A DNA stretch of 64,000 nucleotides, taken from the NCBI GenBank assembly GCA_020698575.1, contig CM036247.1:29860431-29924430 (forward strand). The letters run 5' to 3'. Source of the DNA: Bostrychus sinensis. Taxonomy: Eukaryota > Chordata > Actinopteri > Gobiiformes > Eleotridae. The notes under the pieces were generated by a model, which saw only the letters and a program-made list of their open reading frames with translations, had not been told where the DNA came from and made no database searches. A program made the position numbers and the translations under genes. Shown in pieces: positions 43,690-55,029 of the stretch. Position 1 is the stretch's first letter. Each line of letters starts with the position of its first letter.

Positions 43690-44310
43690 TATAGTTTTAG
43701 TATTATCTCAGTTGCTTTGGTGCATTTCTTAGATTAGATTTTACATTTTCAAAACTTTAAGTGCATTTCTCAAAAAAACATTCACAAAAACAGCAAAACA
43801 CAATGCTTCCTTGCAAAATAAAATCAAAATCCTTATCTGAACTCTCAAAAGTAAATATTTCTGTCAATTAACAAATCTGAGCTTCAGAATAAACAGACCT
43901 CTGTGAGTTTTTATAGACAAGACCATCAAACTGCTTCACCATGTCAGTTTGTGCACTTGCAGAAAACAACTAAGGCTTACTTATGTACATTTTTAAGTAC
44001 AAGTACTTCCTATGTGCATTTTCCAAGACATACTTTTACTTTACTTACTACATGTTTCGCCTTCAAGTGAGTTAGCAGAAGCTGGAGTAGTAGTAACTGT
44101 GGTAGTAGTAGCAATAGTAAAAGTAGCAGTAGTGGTAGTAGTATCAGTAGTAGTCTTGGAAATAGTGATAGCAGCAGCAGGAGTACTCCTTCCTCCTCTG
44201 AGTTTGAGCCCTCATTGGCGAACTCAGAGAGCGGTGTGTTGACACTTCTTCACTAATTATTACAATCGCTTTGACACATTTCTCCATTCAGAATTGTTAT
44301 TTGCAGAACA
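43690..44310. repeat. dispersed repeats and (GTA)n microsatellite
   Basis: Holds two copies of the 'tcgctttg(g/a)(t/c)(g/a)catttct' repeat (43,700 and 44,266) and an imperfect (GTA)n tract at 44,085-44,180. The TA at 44,094-44,095 is the empty site of the gene B insertion at 19,741. No gene is seen. Confidence 0.6.
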
Positions 44311-44994
44311 GGTCACACAGAAAATCCACACAGGATTTCAGGTTCTCAAAACAAAGGCTTTTTTGCAAAATGTTGTTCTGTAATCAAAATGCTTAAATTA
44401 TCCACCAAAAGCCAGTTTTTGCATCAAAATTATCAAACTCTGATCAGGTGACTTCATGTGCACATTCACTCATTTCACGCAGCAGGCCTAACTGCAGCTC
44501 TCACTGATTTACTGCAGTGAACCTTAGGGTTCATACTTTTGCCCAAATGAATGAACAGGAAACTGTGGATATTTTCACTAAACCTGAATTTATGTAAGTA
44601 GAGAATGTGTATTTTGATGATTTTTGTACTGTACTGTACAATATTTCACATTGGTTACTGTGATGTGCTGTAAACCTGCAGTGGGGTGTTTTTTATAGTT
44701 TGTATACAGTCTGTCAGAAATGACCATCACAGTTAGGACATGAGCATTATTCTTTACACCAGGGCTGGAGTGGGACTCTTTTTCATCCCGGGAAATTTTT
44801 TGTAGACCAGCTCTCATTCAACTTCAGCGTCACTTTTCTTATGCATAAAAAGAGCTATATTCAAGAAGCATTCAAACAGCTGAACATCCAGAAAAAAAGT
44901 TTTAGGATCACAGTTCAAAATAACAAAAAACTACAAAATATGCAATATAATACTTAATATATAATATAATAGAAATGGGGGGGGGGGTCTGGGG

Positions 44995-45452
44995 TTGCCT
45001 GGAAATACCAGACTCACCGCTGTACCAGCGGATGAGTCTGGTCGCCTTAGAATCAATTCGATTTCTAGGGCGGAGCAAACCCGAGATAACGGACAGCGGC
45101 GTTAGCCAATCAGAAAATGGTGGACGTGACGTTAACAAAGTGACAAGAAAGTGAGAAAGTAAACAAATGAAGTGAAGCCACGAGGGAGGAACGAGGGAGT
45201 TATTTCAACATTACCGTACCATACCGCTGAATGAAACAAACTCTCGGCTCCTCGGGGCGCCATCTTGATTGTTGTCGGTGAGGAGACGCGTACGAGTGAC
45301 GCTGCTCGCGAAGAACACGTGACTTAAATAAACCAATCAAAATGCACCGTACAGTTTGGATTTGAGTAAACCACTGCGGACGGCGTGGTGACCAGACTGA
45401 TATTTCTCTGTAGAATAACGCAGAGACATATCAGTCTGGATTTTCCAGGCAA
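44995..45452. mobile_element. 458-bp MITE with TTGCCTGGAAA inverted ends and 9-bp duplication
   Basis: The ends TTGCCTGGAAATACCAGACT and AGTCTGGATTTTCCAGGCAA are inverted (18 of 20 pairs). The flanks GGTCTGGGG (44,986-44,994 and 45,453-45,461) are identical 9-mers. A 9-bp duplication fits Mutator-like elements. The inner sequence is GC-rich and has no transposase. Confidence 0.8.
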
Positions 45453-46282
45453 GGTCTGGGGGTCCTCCCCCAAAAAATTTTGAAAAAAAAAAAATTTTTG
45501 AAAAAAAAAAAGAATACAATATAGAATATAATCTGTCATTGTATCAGGTCCTAATCAAATTGTTCAACAAAAGCTTTTAACAGAAAAGTGAGAAAGTACT
45601 TAACCTACCTATTGTACAAGTAAAACGTGTAAAAAAAAAAAACTAAAGTGATGCTTTATAGGCTATACTTTTAGAGAATAAAAAAAGAATTCACAAGAGT
45701 CTAACAGACAGTAGCAGCAAATGACACAGGGCCAGAGCCAAAGCCCAGGGCTCAAAGAATCAGGGGACATACAGTAAAAATGTGTAATAAATATTTGGGG
45801 TTAAATGCACAGGTTTTTGTATGTTGCATGACAACAGTGACTTGCCTCATTCTGCACCAGAAAGCTCTTCAGCATGTGTACTGAGATTATTTAAAAACAT
45901 CAAGTCCATTACTCCTTTAGTGATCAGCCAAAACAAGCATCTCATCTGCTCAACAAATTAGAAATGACACTGTCTGAGCAATATTTATTATGGGCCTACA
46001 ATATTACAACAGTCTAGAATGTAGCCACTTGGTCAGTGTACATTATTTAAAACACTGACTCTCATGTCCCTTTAAACTTAAATCCTCACAGGGAGAAGCA
46101 ACAGTAAGTGATGCCAGCCTTACCTTTAGCAGACACATTAACACAGACTGTGACATAACCAGCCCTGTTCCTCTGCACAAACTTTAGCTGCTGTTAGCTT
46201 TAGCTCAGCTTTAACACTGCTTTAACACTGTTAACCTGATAGAAAACACCATGCAGTGCTTTTATTAACAATATGTTCTTTC

Positions 46283-46516
46283 TTATTTGTCATTTGAACG
46301 TTCCTGATAGGGTATATTATTATCCACATTGTTGTCACACTTAGCAAAGAGAGACTTCATGTTTAGCTTCAAAACGCAGCTGTAAGCTCCCATCCCATCT
46401 GTAATCTGCCTCATGTTAGTATCCAGCCCCTGGTTTAAAGTTATATTGTTTCGTATTTTTGTATATGTCATGTCCCATTCTGTAGTACAGTCTGTCTGAC
46501 ATGAAACAGAAGTCAT
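46283..46516 (-). other. unrecognised 77-codon open frame
   Basis: It encodes MTSVSCQTDCTTEWDMTYTK and a hydrophilic remainder with GAYSCVLKLN. The VSCQTD start recalls linkers of THAP-type transposases, but this is weak. It lies within the gene A intron between cassettes, with no counterpart in gene B. It may be a transposon fragment. Confidence 0.25.
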
Positions 46517-46917
46517 TTTCTTATAATCAGACGCTTAGCTCTCACAAATGTTAGATTTTTGCAGCTACTTTTAAGTTTCTATATCTAAAGAAACAGCATT
46601 TTGACCAAAATCCCTTTCCATGTGTGGACAGGACTGTTGTTTTGGCCAAACAAAGTGATTTCAGAGAAGCCGTGTCTCTGTGTGTGAGCAGTGTGAAGAG
46701 TTTTGAAAAAGAGTTTGAAAACTGTGTGAAATGATGAAAAATGTTCTAAATGATTTACAACGGAGAATCCTGTTGTTTGAAGAAAGAGATTGACTTGAAC
46801 CAGGTTTCAGTCAAAGAGCAAAAAAAAATGAGACAAACTATAACATCTGAACTGACTCTCATAGAAATGTATGGAAAATATGTCATATCACACATATCAT
46901 ATCATGACAATTGATTG

Positions 46918-47240
46918 ATTGATTTTGGGGTGCATGGTGGCAGAGCGGTTAGCGTTCTCGCCTCCCAGCACCGTGGGTTCTCTCCGGGCACTCCGGCTTC
47001 CTACCACCGTCCAAAGACATGCATGTGTTAGGTGAATTGGTGACTCTAAATTGCCCCTAGTGAGTGAATGAATGTGAGAGTGAATGGTTGTCTGTGTTCG
47101 TCTCTGTGTCAGCCCTGCGACAAGCTGGCCCCTGTCCAGGGTGTACCCTGCCTACGGCCCGAAGTTACTGGGATAGGCTCCAGTCACCCGCGACCCCTAA
47201 CGGGAATTAGTGGTAGAAAATGAATGAATGAATGAATGAA
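46918..47240 (+). mobile_element. tRNA-like SINE, most complete copy
   Basis: A head with box-A-like TGGCAGAGCGGTTAGCG and box-B-like GGGTTCTCTCC is followed by the conserved body ('ccgtccaaagacatgcatg', 'ctgtccagggtgtaccctgcc', 'gggataggctccagtcacccgcgacccc') and an (AATG)n tail at 47,219-47,240. Other fragments in the window (5,038; 32,555; 37,038; 59,700; 62,030) belong to this family. Confidence 0.75.
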
Positions 47241-47263
47241 ATAATGCCTAAATGTTTTAGGGG

Positions 47264-47590
47264 CAGTGGTTCCCAACCTTTTTTCCAAATGACCCCATTT
47301 TATCAGTTGATATGTTCTCAGCCTCAACCATTCACCTCCCTGACCATAATAATTAGGAAAAAATAAGTCATTTTTTTGGGTAAATTTCACGGCATAACAA
47401 AAACATCACAAAGGTATTATTAATCTATTTGCCACAATTTCTAAACACATTTTCTGTGACTATTGCAATGCATTAGCCAGTCTTCCTTGCAGCCCTAGCT
47501 TGGACCTCTTTTTCAAGAGGCCCTCGCAGCCCACTGTGAAGCTTTGGGGTCCCTTAATGGGGGTCCTGACCCCCACGTTGGGAATCAGTG
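47264..47590. mobile_element. hAT-like short element with CAGTGGTTCCCAA ends
   Basis: CAGTGGTTCCCAACC and the end GTTGGGAATCAGTG are inverted (13 bp with one or two mismatches), a pattern common in hAT-derived MITEs. Gene B shows the uninterrupted site TTTTAGGGGCTAGAC at about 22,845. The target duplication is not clean. Confidence 0.65.
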
Positions 47591-47910
47591 GGCTAGACTT
47601 TTCAACTGAGAGCCAGTGTAATGTGTTTTGATCAGCATGACAAGAACAACTGACAGTAGAAGAAACAGCAGACAATTGTACAAAATCATTTGCAATAATG
47701 CAGCACAGCATTTGCTCTTTGTCAAAAAAATTGCTCTCAAGGTTGAACATGTAGTTTTGAAAGTTTGTTTTAATCTGAAAAATATACCAAAGCAACTAAG
47801 AAAAACTGTAACCAAGGCATAAGTACATAAGCAGCCTTGCAATAATTATCTTCCAGTAACTGACAGTAACCTTGGTTGCATAAAAAAGATCAAAAAGTGA
47901 AAATACATAC

Positions 47911-48174
47911 ACTGCACATCCAGCTGAGTGACTGTGGAGCGATCAGTTCCAAGTTCATTTTGAGCCTCACAGAACATGAGAGTGGTATCTTTAGAGGCTG
48001 TAATGTTTAAAACAGATGAGTTTCCAATCAGAGTGTGAGTTCCTCCATCAGCTTTATACCAGAGGTAGTGCTTTACAGCTGGGTTGGCAAAACTGCTGCA
48101 CTTCAAAGTCACATTATCATGTTCTGTCACAGGACCTGGAGGATTCACTGTCACTCTGGTGTTTCTAGGTTTAG
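47911..48174 (-). CDS. gene A Ig cassette exon
   Basis: Intact 264-bp phase 1-1, beginning AKPRNTRVTVNPPGPVTEHD with CSSFANPAV. Nearly identical to 23,049-23,312, differing at NITASK versus NIKASK. Confidence 0.85.
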
Positions 48175-48580
48175 CTGTGAAAGATGCAAATAACAACAGA
48201 ATGAATTTGTTGCAAGTAAAATTCTGCCAGTGCTGCTGATTTTAGATAAACTGTTGAGTCATAATTTTACTGATACCACATCTCATCTGCATAATGTTCA
48301 TACTGTATATGCAATAAACACATGGGTTATATCACATTTGCACATATGCTCCTAGTAACAATGTGCATTGAAACTAAATCTTTATAATGCTAAATTAAAA
48401 TGCTAAAAAAAAAAGTCTATTGCAGTGAAAAGACATTATTACTTCACAGCATGAATCTTACATTAATCAAAAAGTAATATTTCAACAAAATGTAATATAA
48501 TATAATGTAGTGTAACAGCTAGCGGTCCACAGTTTTATTATTTTTTTCAAGTAGCACTGCTGATGACAACAATCACTAAC

Positions 48581-48865
48581 CTTGCCGTGTAAATGCAAGA
48601 ACACTAAAGCTCTGTCTGTCAGATCCCAGAGAGTTGCTGCTGTGACAGACCAGAGTCACTAGATCTCTCAACTGAGGTTCTTTAACAGTGATTACACTCC
48701 TTAGAGCTTTGTCACTCAGAGGCTCACTGCTGATGGAGATATTTGGAGACACTCCAGGAAAATACCAGTGTATCATGGGAAAGGGGTTTCCCTCAGTCTC
48801 ACACAAACAGCTGATCTGTGCTGTATCACCAGTGCAGTTTAAAGAGTTCAGGATCTGTGGACAGA
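48581..48865 (-). CDS. gene A I-set Ig exon (mid-array)
   Basis: Intact 285-bp phase 1-1 CETEGNPFPMIHWYFPG exon. Its predicted domain core is identical to that of 23,719-24,003. Confidence 0.85.
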
Positions 48866-48943
48866 CTGTAATGACAGGAACAGAGAGTCATGCATGTGAC
48901 CGTTTAACTAATTGTATTAATGTAAAGAGAGAAAATTACATAC

Positions 48944-49207
48944 ACTGGACATCCAGCTGGGTGACAGTGGAGCAATGAGTTCCAAGATCATTTTGAGCCT
49001 CACAGAAAATAAGAGTGGTATCTTTAGAGGCTTTAATGTTTAAAACAGATGAGTTTCCAATCAGAGTGTGAGTTCCTCCATCAGCTTTATACCAGAGGTA
49101 GGGCTTTACAGCTGGGTTAGCATCACTGCTGCACTTTAAAGTCATATTACTGTGTTCTGTCACTGGGCCAGCAGGACTAACTGTCATTATAGTATTTCTG
49201 GGTGGAT
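48944..49207 (-). CDS. gene A Ig cassette exon
   Basis: Intact 264-bp phase 1-1, beginning DPPRNTIMTVSPAGPVTEHS. Orthologous to 24,758-25,021. The intron to the next exon is only 78 bp because the LINE found in gene B is absent. Confidence 0.85.
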
Positions 49208-49306
49208 CTGCAACAGATAGAAAAATAATGTACTGACAAAGACTAAATATGCATGCATCTTTACAACAGAAAATTATTTGACAATAATCAAACTGAAAAT
49301 ACTTAC

Positions 49307-49565
49307 ACTGTACATCCAGCTGAGTGACAGTGGAGCGATCAGTTCCAAGATCATTTTGAGCCTCACAGAAAATAACAGTGCTATCTATGGAGGCTTTAAT
49401 GTTTAAAACAGACGAGTTCCCAATCACAGTGTGAGTTCCTCCATCAGCTTTAAACCAGAGGTAGAGCTTTTACAGTTGGGTTAGCATCACTGCTGCAGGT
49501 CAGTGACACATTACTGTGTTCTGTCACTGGGCCAACAGGACTCACTCTGGTGTTTCTAGGTTGAT
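49307..49565 (-). pseudogene. gene A Ig cassette exon with 1-bp insertion
   Basis: The exon is 259 bp against 258 bp in gene B (25,128-25,385). GTAGAGCTTTTACAG (about 49,469) carries an extra base, shifting frame after NPTVK, just before the tryptophan strand. Splice borders (CATAG acceptor; GTAAGT donor) are intact, so in-frame skipping is possible. Confidence 0.8.
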
Positions 49566-49927
49566 CTATGAAAAAAACAAGACTTCTAACTATGGACACA
49601 ATATTATAGGAAAATGGCAAACATATCAAATACATACTGAACATGCAATAAATGGAATATTGTTTTTAAATTTTATATCATCTGTTCTTTTCTCTTAGCA
49701 GGCTGAAAATTAAATCTTGCGCAAGCAACATTAGAGAAATCGTGATGAGACAGAATACAAATGTGTTGTACTTATAAGTGTCTATTGTTAACTTTCTACT
49801 TTCTGTGGTATTTATGACCATTTCTAGAAATAGAAATAGTATAACACATTCTAGTAATTGCCAAACTTTAAAGTTTATTTTCCCATTTAATGTGAGCAGG
49901 TTCTACAGTGTCCTAAGTGCGACTTAC

Positions 49928-50236
49928 ATGTGACATTAGAAATTAGCTGAGACACACTTGACACATTAGCCCCATCTTCTCTGCTGTAGACTGCAGAGCA
50001 TGTTATGGTCTTCTCATGGTGAATGTGAGAAGCAGTGAAGTTCAGAGTAGACATTTGGACATAGGTCTTGTCCTGTGTCTCCTGCAGAGTCTCCTGAATG
50101 TCCCCCAGGTCAGGGCTCCATGTCAGAGTGTGGGGGAGAGACAGACACAGGACAGGAGCAGAGCACTGCACAGTCACTGACTCCCCCTCCCTGACATTCA
50201 GAGTGGACGGAGTCAGTGTTGGAGTGGGAGGGACAT
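49928..50236 (-). CDS. gene A second C2-set exon
   Basis: 309-bp phase 1-1 exon, orthologous to 25,727-26,035, with TVQCSAPVLCLSLPHTLTWS. Intact. Confidence 0.9.
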
Positions 50237-50319
50237 CTGGGAGACATTCACACCGAACATCACAAAATTTGACACATTACACTGGAAAGAATTAATTTAT
50301 AGATTGAATAAACACATAC

Positions 50320-50646
50320 CATTCACTTGAATATTCACACTGGTTATTTTGTAGCTATATTTCAGGTCATTATCACATTCCAGTCTGAAGAAATAGTTCC
50401 CACTGTAGAGATGATCAACATCATGAAAGGTGGTGGTGCAGTTTTTCTGAGTTAAGTCTCCTGTTTGCTGTCTTGTATCTTGTACTGTATTGTCACTGAT
50501 GTCGTTCCATAATGCTTTACACTCTCTGTTCAAGTTTTGCCAATATTTATTCTGTATTTTAAAAGAGCAGGGTATTGTCACACAGGATCCACGGAAACCT
50601 TCTACTTGTTGTGGCAGAGAGACACTAAACTTATCACACTCAGCAC
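50320..50646 (-). CDS. gene A second V-set (Siglec-like) exon
   Basis: 327-bp phase 1-1 exon with CVTIPCSFKI and F strand YFFRLECDNDLKYSYK, keeping the Siglec-type arginine. It differs from gene B at a few residues (SVSLPQQ, WNDISDN, SGNYFF). Confidence 0.9.
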
Positions 50647-50802
50647 CTACAAACACAAGACAGTCATCAAGGTGGAGAAATGAAACAGTTAATATAACAG
50701 TTAACAGTATTTCTGAATAATGAGAGACTTCTTAAGAGTAACTCAAAGCTTGCATTTAAAACACCAGTGGATGTAAACCGATAAAACAAATGTTTCTCTC
50801 AC

Positions 50803-51093
50803 ATGTGACTAGAGCCGTTGCACTAACACTTGTCCCATCTTCTCTGCTGTAGACTGCAGAGCATGTTATGGTCATCTCACTGTGAGAAGCAGTGAAGTTC
50901 AGAGTAGACACTTTGACATAGGTCTTGTCCTGTGTCTCCTGCAGAGTCTCCTGAATGTCCCCCAGGTCAGGGCTCCATGTCAGAGTGGGAGGGAGAGACA
51001 GACACAGGACAGGAGCAGAGCACTGCACAGTCACTGACTCCCCCTCCCTGACATTCAGAGTGGGCGGAGTCAGTGTTGGTGTGGGAGGGACAT
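50803..51093 (-). CDS. gene A first C2-set exon
   Basis: 291-bp phase 1-1 exon, predicted domain identical to gene B 26,602-26,892. Intact. Confidence 0.9.
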
Positions 51094-51183
51094 CTGGAAA
51101 ACCAAAAGGACATCAATAAATGAAAATGTTACACACTGCACTAGCATTGATTTGTTTTTACACTGATAAAATACTGTATATAC

Positions 51184-51510
51184 CATTCACTTGAATATAT
51201 ACGCTGGAGTCTGTAAATGTCCATTTTAGAGCATTGTTACACTCTATTCTGAACTGAACTTCTCCACCTGCAGTAATATCATGCATTGTTGTGGTGCAGT
51301 TGTTCTGGGTTAAGTCTCCTGTTGTTAGTCTTGTAAATTGTACAGTTTTGGTAAAGAAATGGGCTTTTATCCATGACGCTCTACATCCACTGTTCAAGTT
51401 GTTTCTATATTGATCCTGTACTTGAAAAGAGCAGGGTATTGTTACACAGAATCCACGCAGAGCCTCTATTTGTGTTGGCAGAGAGACACTAAACTCATCA
51501 CACTGGGCAC
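51184..51510 (-). CDS. gene A first V-set (Siglec-like) exon
   Basis: 327-bp phase 1-1 exon, two codons shorter than gene B (HDITAGGEV against HDITQLQGGEV). It keeps CVTIPCSFQV and the F-strand VQFRIECNNALKW arginine. Substitutions concentrate between the D and F strands (KAHFFTKTV for NAHSIAQTV), the part that shapes the ligand site in Siglecs. Confidence 0.9.
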
Positions 51511-51608
51511 CTACACAGACAACATAGGCATCAAAGCATGAAATATATTGGAAAGCACTGAAAACATTGCATTGTTTAACAGTAAAAGTCTTCTTAACAA
51601 ACACTCAC

Positions 51609-51654
51609 CCATCAGCAGGAAGCCCATGAGCAAAACTTTCAGAACAACACACAT
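51609..51654 (-). CDS. gene A signal-peptide exon
   Basis: Encodes MCVVLKVLLMGFLLM, then one base before GTGAGT, the same as gene B. Confidence 0.8.
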
Positions 51655-52448
51655 CTAGTTTCATGGAAACAAAATAACATAAAAAATATATTGGATTTTG
51701 CACATACACAATATTGCATTACAATATTCTCAACATTATCTTCAGTGCCAGTTCTATATAATTGGGGTTCCTAAGGTAGATAGGTTTGGGGGCCATTCAA
51801 TAATAAAACTAAAGGCATACTATGTGAATCTTCACTTAGTGTACAAAATGACTGAGAGCTTTGGTTTTCATTTTTTACTTGCAAACATTAGTAACTTGAC
51901 AAGATAGGCCCTAGATAAACAGTAAAACACCTCATTGGCATTGGGCCCCAGGTTCAAATGAACTCTTTCAAAAATAAAAGGAAGTAGCAAAATTACATAA
52001 ATAAGCAACCTAAAAATAAATAAATAAATAAATAACATCAAACATAGATGCAAAATCATTAATATATGTAGACAATGCTAAAGTATGGGGCCAATCTAAA
52101 GCCTGTGAGGCCCTATGCAGTTGCTTACTTTGCCCATAGGAAGGGCCGACTCTGATTATCTTTAAAAAAGTGAATGGGAGTGAAATTATGTCACATATAA
52201 AAAGCTTAAATTTTCTGTTAAAATGTGTGCACACATTTATAAATGTCCTGCTGTATTATATTTATACTGCACATTTCAGATCACAAATGCTATATAACAC
52301 AGAACAAACAGAACAAAGAGTAATTTATGGTAATACTTTTACAATATATGAGTAGTTAATCATTTGAAATAATAATTTGAAAGTATTTCTTACACTTAAA
52401 TTTTTTTTTTTTCATTTTCACTTAAGTAAAAAGGTTAGGAGTACTTAC

Positions 52449-52510
52449 ACTGTCTGTGGTCCCTCTGGAGGTTTCCTCAAGTGAACCTGGACATGTCAAA
52501 AGTTTCAATT
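52449..52510 (-). promoter_or_regulatory. gene A putative untranslated first exon
   Basis: Same block as 29,458-29,520, with GTAAGT donor. A further variant of the AGCAGAAGTGAGCAGTGG block sits just upstream at 52,553-52,585. Confidence 0.5.
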
Positions 52511-52864
52511 ATTATGCTTAAATTGGGGCTGTTCTGCACTAAAAAGGGCTGTATTAAGCAGAAGTGAGCAGTGGAAAATGCTTATTTTTGCAGTTCTTAA
52601 AAATAGTTCATAAAAATACAGTTGGTTTCCATTTCCAAACAACTTTCACAGATTTGAGAAGTTTTATTTGCCATACAAATGTTCAAGAATGTCAAATTGT
52701 CTCTTTGTATTAAACTCATATTTAAGGCAATGTTTTCTCCCTTGTGAAAAACAGAATGCGCAATGTATTATAAATAAAATCAATAAAATCCACCTAATTG
52801 TATTTCTGTATTTTTAATTTGTTGTTTAGCAGCAGATCCTGTCATATTAAACAAATATTTACTA

Positions 52865-53036
52865 CCACCCGAATTCCAGAAATGTTGGAACATTTTTCAT
52901 TTGAATGAAATGAAAACTAAAAGAATCTCAAATAAACTAATATTTTATTCACAATAGATAATAAAACAAATGTTTACACTGAGAAATTTTACACTATTAT
53001 GCACAAAATGAGCTTATTTCAAATTTGATGCCTGCT
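52865..53036. mobile_element. left arm of long-inverted-repeat element; end of duplicon
   Basis: Matches 29,885-30,058 and stops abruptly after GATGCCTGCTAC, beyond which genes A and B flanks share nothing. This marks the right limit of the duplicated segment as seen here. Confidence 0.65.
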
Positions 53037-53506
53037 ACTATAGTGTAATATTTGTGCCACCTCCGTGCGCGTGCAGTGTGACTGTCAAGTGTGCGCAGTG
53101 TGACTGTCGCAAGTACATACTTTACCATTTGAAAAGACAATAATAATTTGAGCACACAAACCTTTGTTCCGTGCACGCTCAACTCTGTCTACACACACTA
53201 GCTCAAAGTCTACCTAGGTGCGCGAGTGGGCATCCATGCATTTGTGCAACATCTTTGCTTGCACAACTAATTTCTGCTGCAACTCTGGCTCCGCGTGCGC
53301 TCGAGGTGGCACAGGCCAAACTATGATTGTAGCGAGCAGGACAGCCAATCACTGGGATTCACAAATGTTTCTGATTGGCTGTCTTATAGCCAATCCTTTA
53401 TATCAAATACAGAACGCCCACAAAACAACACTTCCATTCCCCTGTGGGAGAAAACAGACCACTCACAACAATGCACAAAAGTTATGAACAGTATGAAAAA
53501 ATGTTG

Positions 53507-54020
53507 GGGTAGCGCTTTCTATTACAGCTCGGTAATAACATGGTAATAGCATAGTAATAAGATAGTAATAAACATGAAATAATATGGTAATTATTTGTGG
53601 AAATAACCATGTAATTACTTTTTAATTCTCCATGTACCATTTTAAATTCCCATGTAAATTGCATGTCTATTTTTTTGCTGTTTCTTGGTGATAACATGGA
53701 AACAGAGCTGCAAAATGCACATCTCCCTCTTTCTACTTTATTTCATGGTAATAAACACATTATTATACATATAAGTTACCACAGGGATAGTTAAACAATT
53801 AAATGGAAATATGGTTAGTAGTTACTTGGTAATAACATGGAAACAGAGCTGCAAAATGCACATCTCCCTCTTTCTACTTTATTTCATAGTAAACATGACT
53901 CTTAAAAAGTGTTATCATGTGTAGTTATTACCAGGAAACTTGTCTGGTAGTTATTAGGTAATAAACTGGAAACAGAGCTGCAAAATGCACATTTACCTGT
54001 TTCTAGTTTGTATCATGGAA
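53507..54020. repeat. ATGGTAATA-rich subterminal region with three ~135-bp tandem repeats
   Basis: GGGGTAGCGCTTTCTATTAC leads into GGTAATAACATGG-type repeats. A 65-bp motif (AACATGGAAACAGAGCTGC...) occurs near 53,690, 53,830 and 53,963. This may be the 3' end of the Merlin element next to it; no matching opposite end was found. Confidence 0.5.
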
Positions 54021-54303
54021 ATAAACAAAAACACCAAGTAACAATAACTAATACATGAAGAATCTCAAGAGTTCTGCAAACTGCATTTTTATTATTATTT
54101 GTAAGACCTTCAGTTCAAATTCAAAAACATATTAATACTATGACCTTTCAGGATATCCTGGTTAATTAAAAGCAATGCAGATATAAAAACTAAAAACACT
54201 ATTAAATTATTTGCTAGTAACAGTAAGAACTACATATTAATGTTTAACAGAACTGTTGCCAGTATTCTTAAAGTGAGAACTGTGTATAAGTGGGATTATA
54301 ACG

Positions 54304-54729
54304 GGTACATTGCTTTTATATCTTTGAACAGACGACCAAGGGTTCCCATTTCATGTCCCTGACCCAATCAATAGTTCCACTCAATACAACGTAGAGCATC
54401 TTGCAGTGATTTTTGGGTTACATTTCCTCTGAAGCGCTACACTTCCTGTTTAAAGGTTCTCCATGCACGTTCTATGTGTTGTGTATGCGCTCCAGTAGCT
54501 GGGTGAACAAAGAACCGGTTGTGGTTAACTTGGTAATGAATGAATCCAAGTTCCCTCAGTCTGTTGTATGGGCGCCAGGAATCACTTAGTATTGTACTTA
54601 AAGGCCATACGTACTTCTGTATTTTTGGAATCAACCTTTCAGCATTTCGCCGCTGAACAAATTTTAATACAGGACGTCTTTTCTTTCCTTTGACCTCTAA
54701 CATTCCATATACCCATCCTCTCCTGCATA
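54304..54729 (-). pseudogene. Merlin (ISXO2-like) transposase, C-terminal exon, broken
   Basis: It reads RRGWVYGMLEVKGKKRRPVL, then STILSDSWRPYN (second catalytic Asp region) and GAHTQHIERAWRTFKQEV, all diagnostic of the ISXO2/IS1595-like DDE domain. A TAG at 54,437-54,439 interrupts it; beyond this the family C-terminus continues (VTQKSLQDALRCIEW) to a TGA and further. The exon start (TTTTTCAG) is out of phase with the preceding exon. It is therefore a pseudogene. Confidence 0.8.
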
Positions 54730-54827
54730 CTGAAAAATAACAAACATACAAGAACAACATCAATAACCATGGACTATTATAGAAACATTTTGACAAACAT
54801 CTTTATTTACAGTAATTCATTTCTTAC

Positions 54828-55029
54828 CTTTCTTTTATGACAAAATTTGCTTTCGTCTATGACAACAAAAGCGTGTCTTCCACCAATTGTCATTCTTCCT
54901 CTTCTCTCAAAGCACTTTACTGCCCACACACACACCTTCTTTATAACCTTGGACATTTTTGACAATGTGCGGCTGCTTCTACACATACCCTCTTGAATGA
55001 GGTCCACTTGTCTCAGTCCCTGAGCAAAC
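54828..55029 (-). pseudogene. Merlin transposase central exon
   Basis: 202 bp between TTACAG and GTAAGA, encoding FAQGLRQVDLIQEGMCRSSR and RHAFVVIDESKFCHKRK; the VIDES aspartate is the first catalytic residue of the family. Open throughout. An intron of about 98 bp separates it from the C-terminal exon. Confidence 0.8.

Larger units (their letters stand above)
36704..51654 (-). pseudogene. gene A: Siglec/CD22-like multi-Ig receptor paralogue, partly disabled
   Basis: The order is signal peptide, V-set, C2-set, V-set, C2-set, nine further Ig exons, transmembrane exon and two tail exons. Extracellular exons are close to identical to gene B near the N-terminus. There are two lesions: a 1-bp insertion in the first cassette (49,307-49,565), and a 1-bp deletion in the last exon that removes the ITIM. 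If the damaged cassette is skipped, which keeps frame, a membrane protein of about 1,250 residues without an ITIM is possible. It may therefore be a living decoy or non-inhibitory receptor, or a pseudogene; sequence alone does not decide. Confidence 0.75.

Noticed and set aside
44012..44242. Valine-rich plus-strand frame
   Set aside because: Translation of a (GTA)n microsatellite.
46918..47240. Functional tRNA gene
   Set aside because: Only box-A/B-like motifs within a SINE with a simple-repeat tail; no cloverleaf supported.
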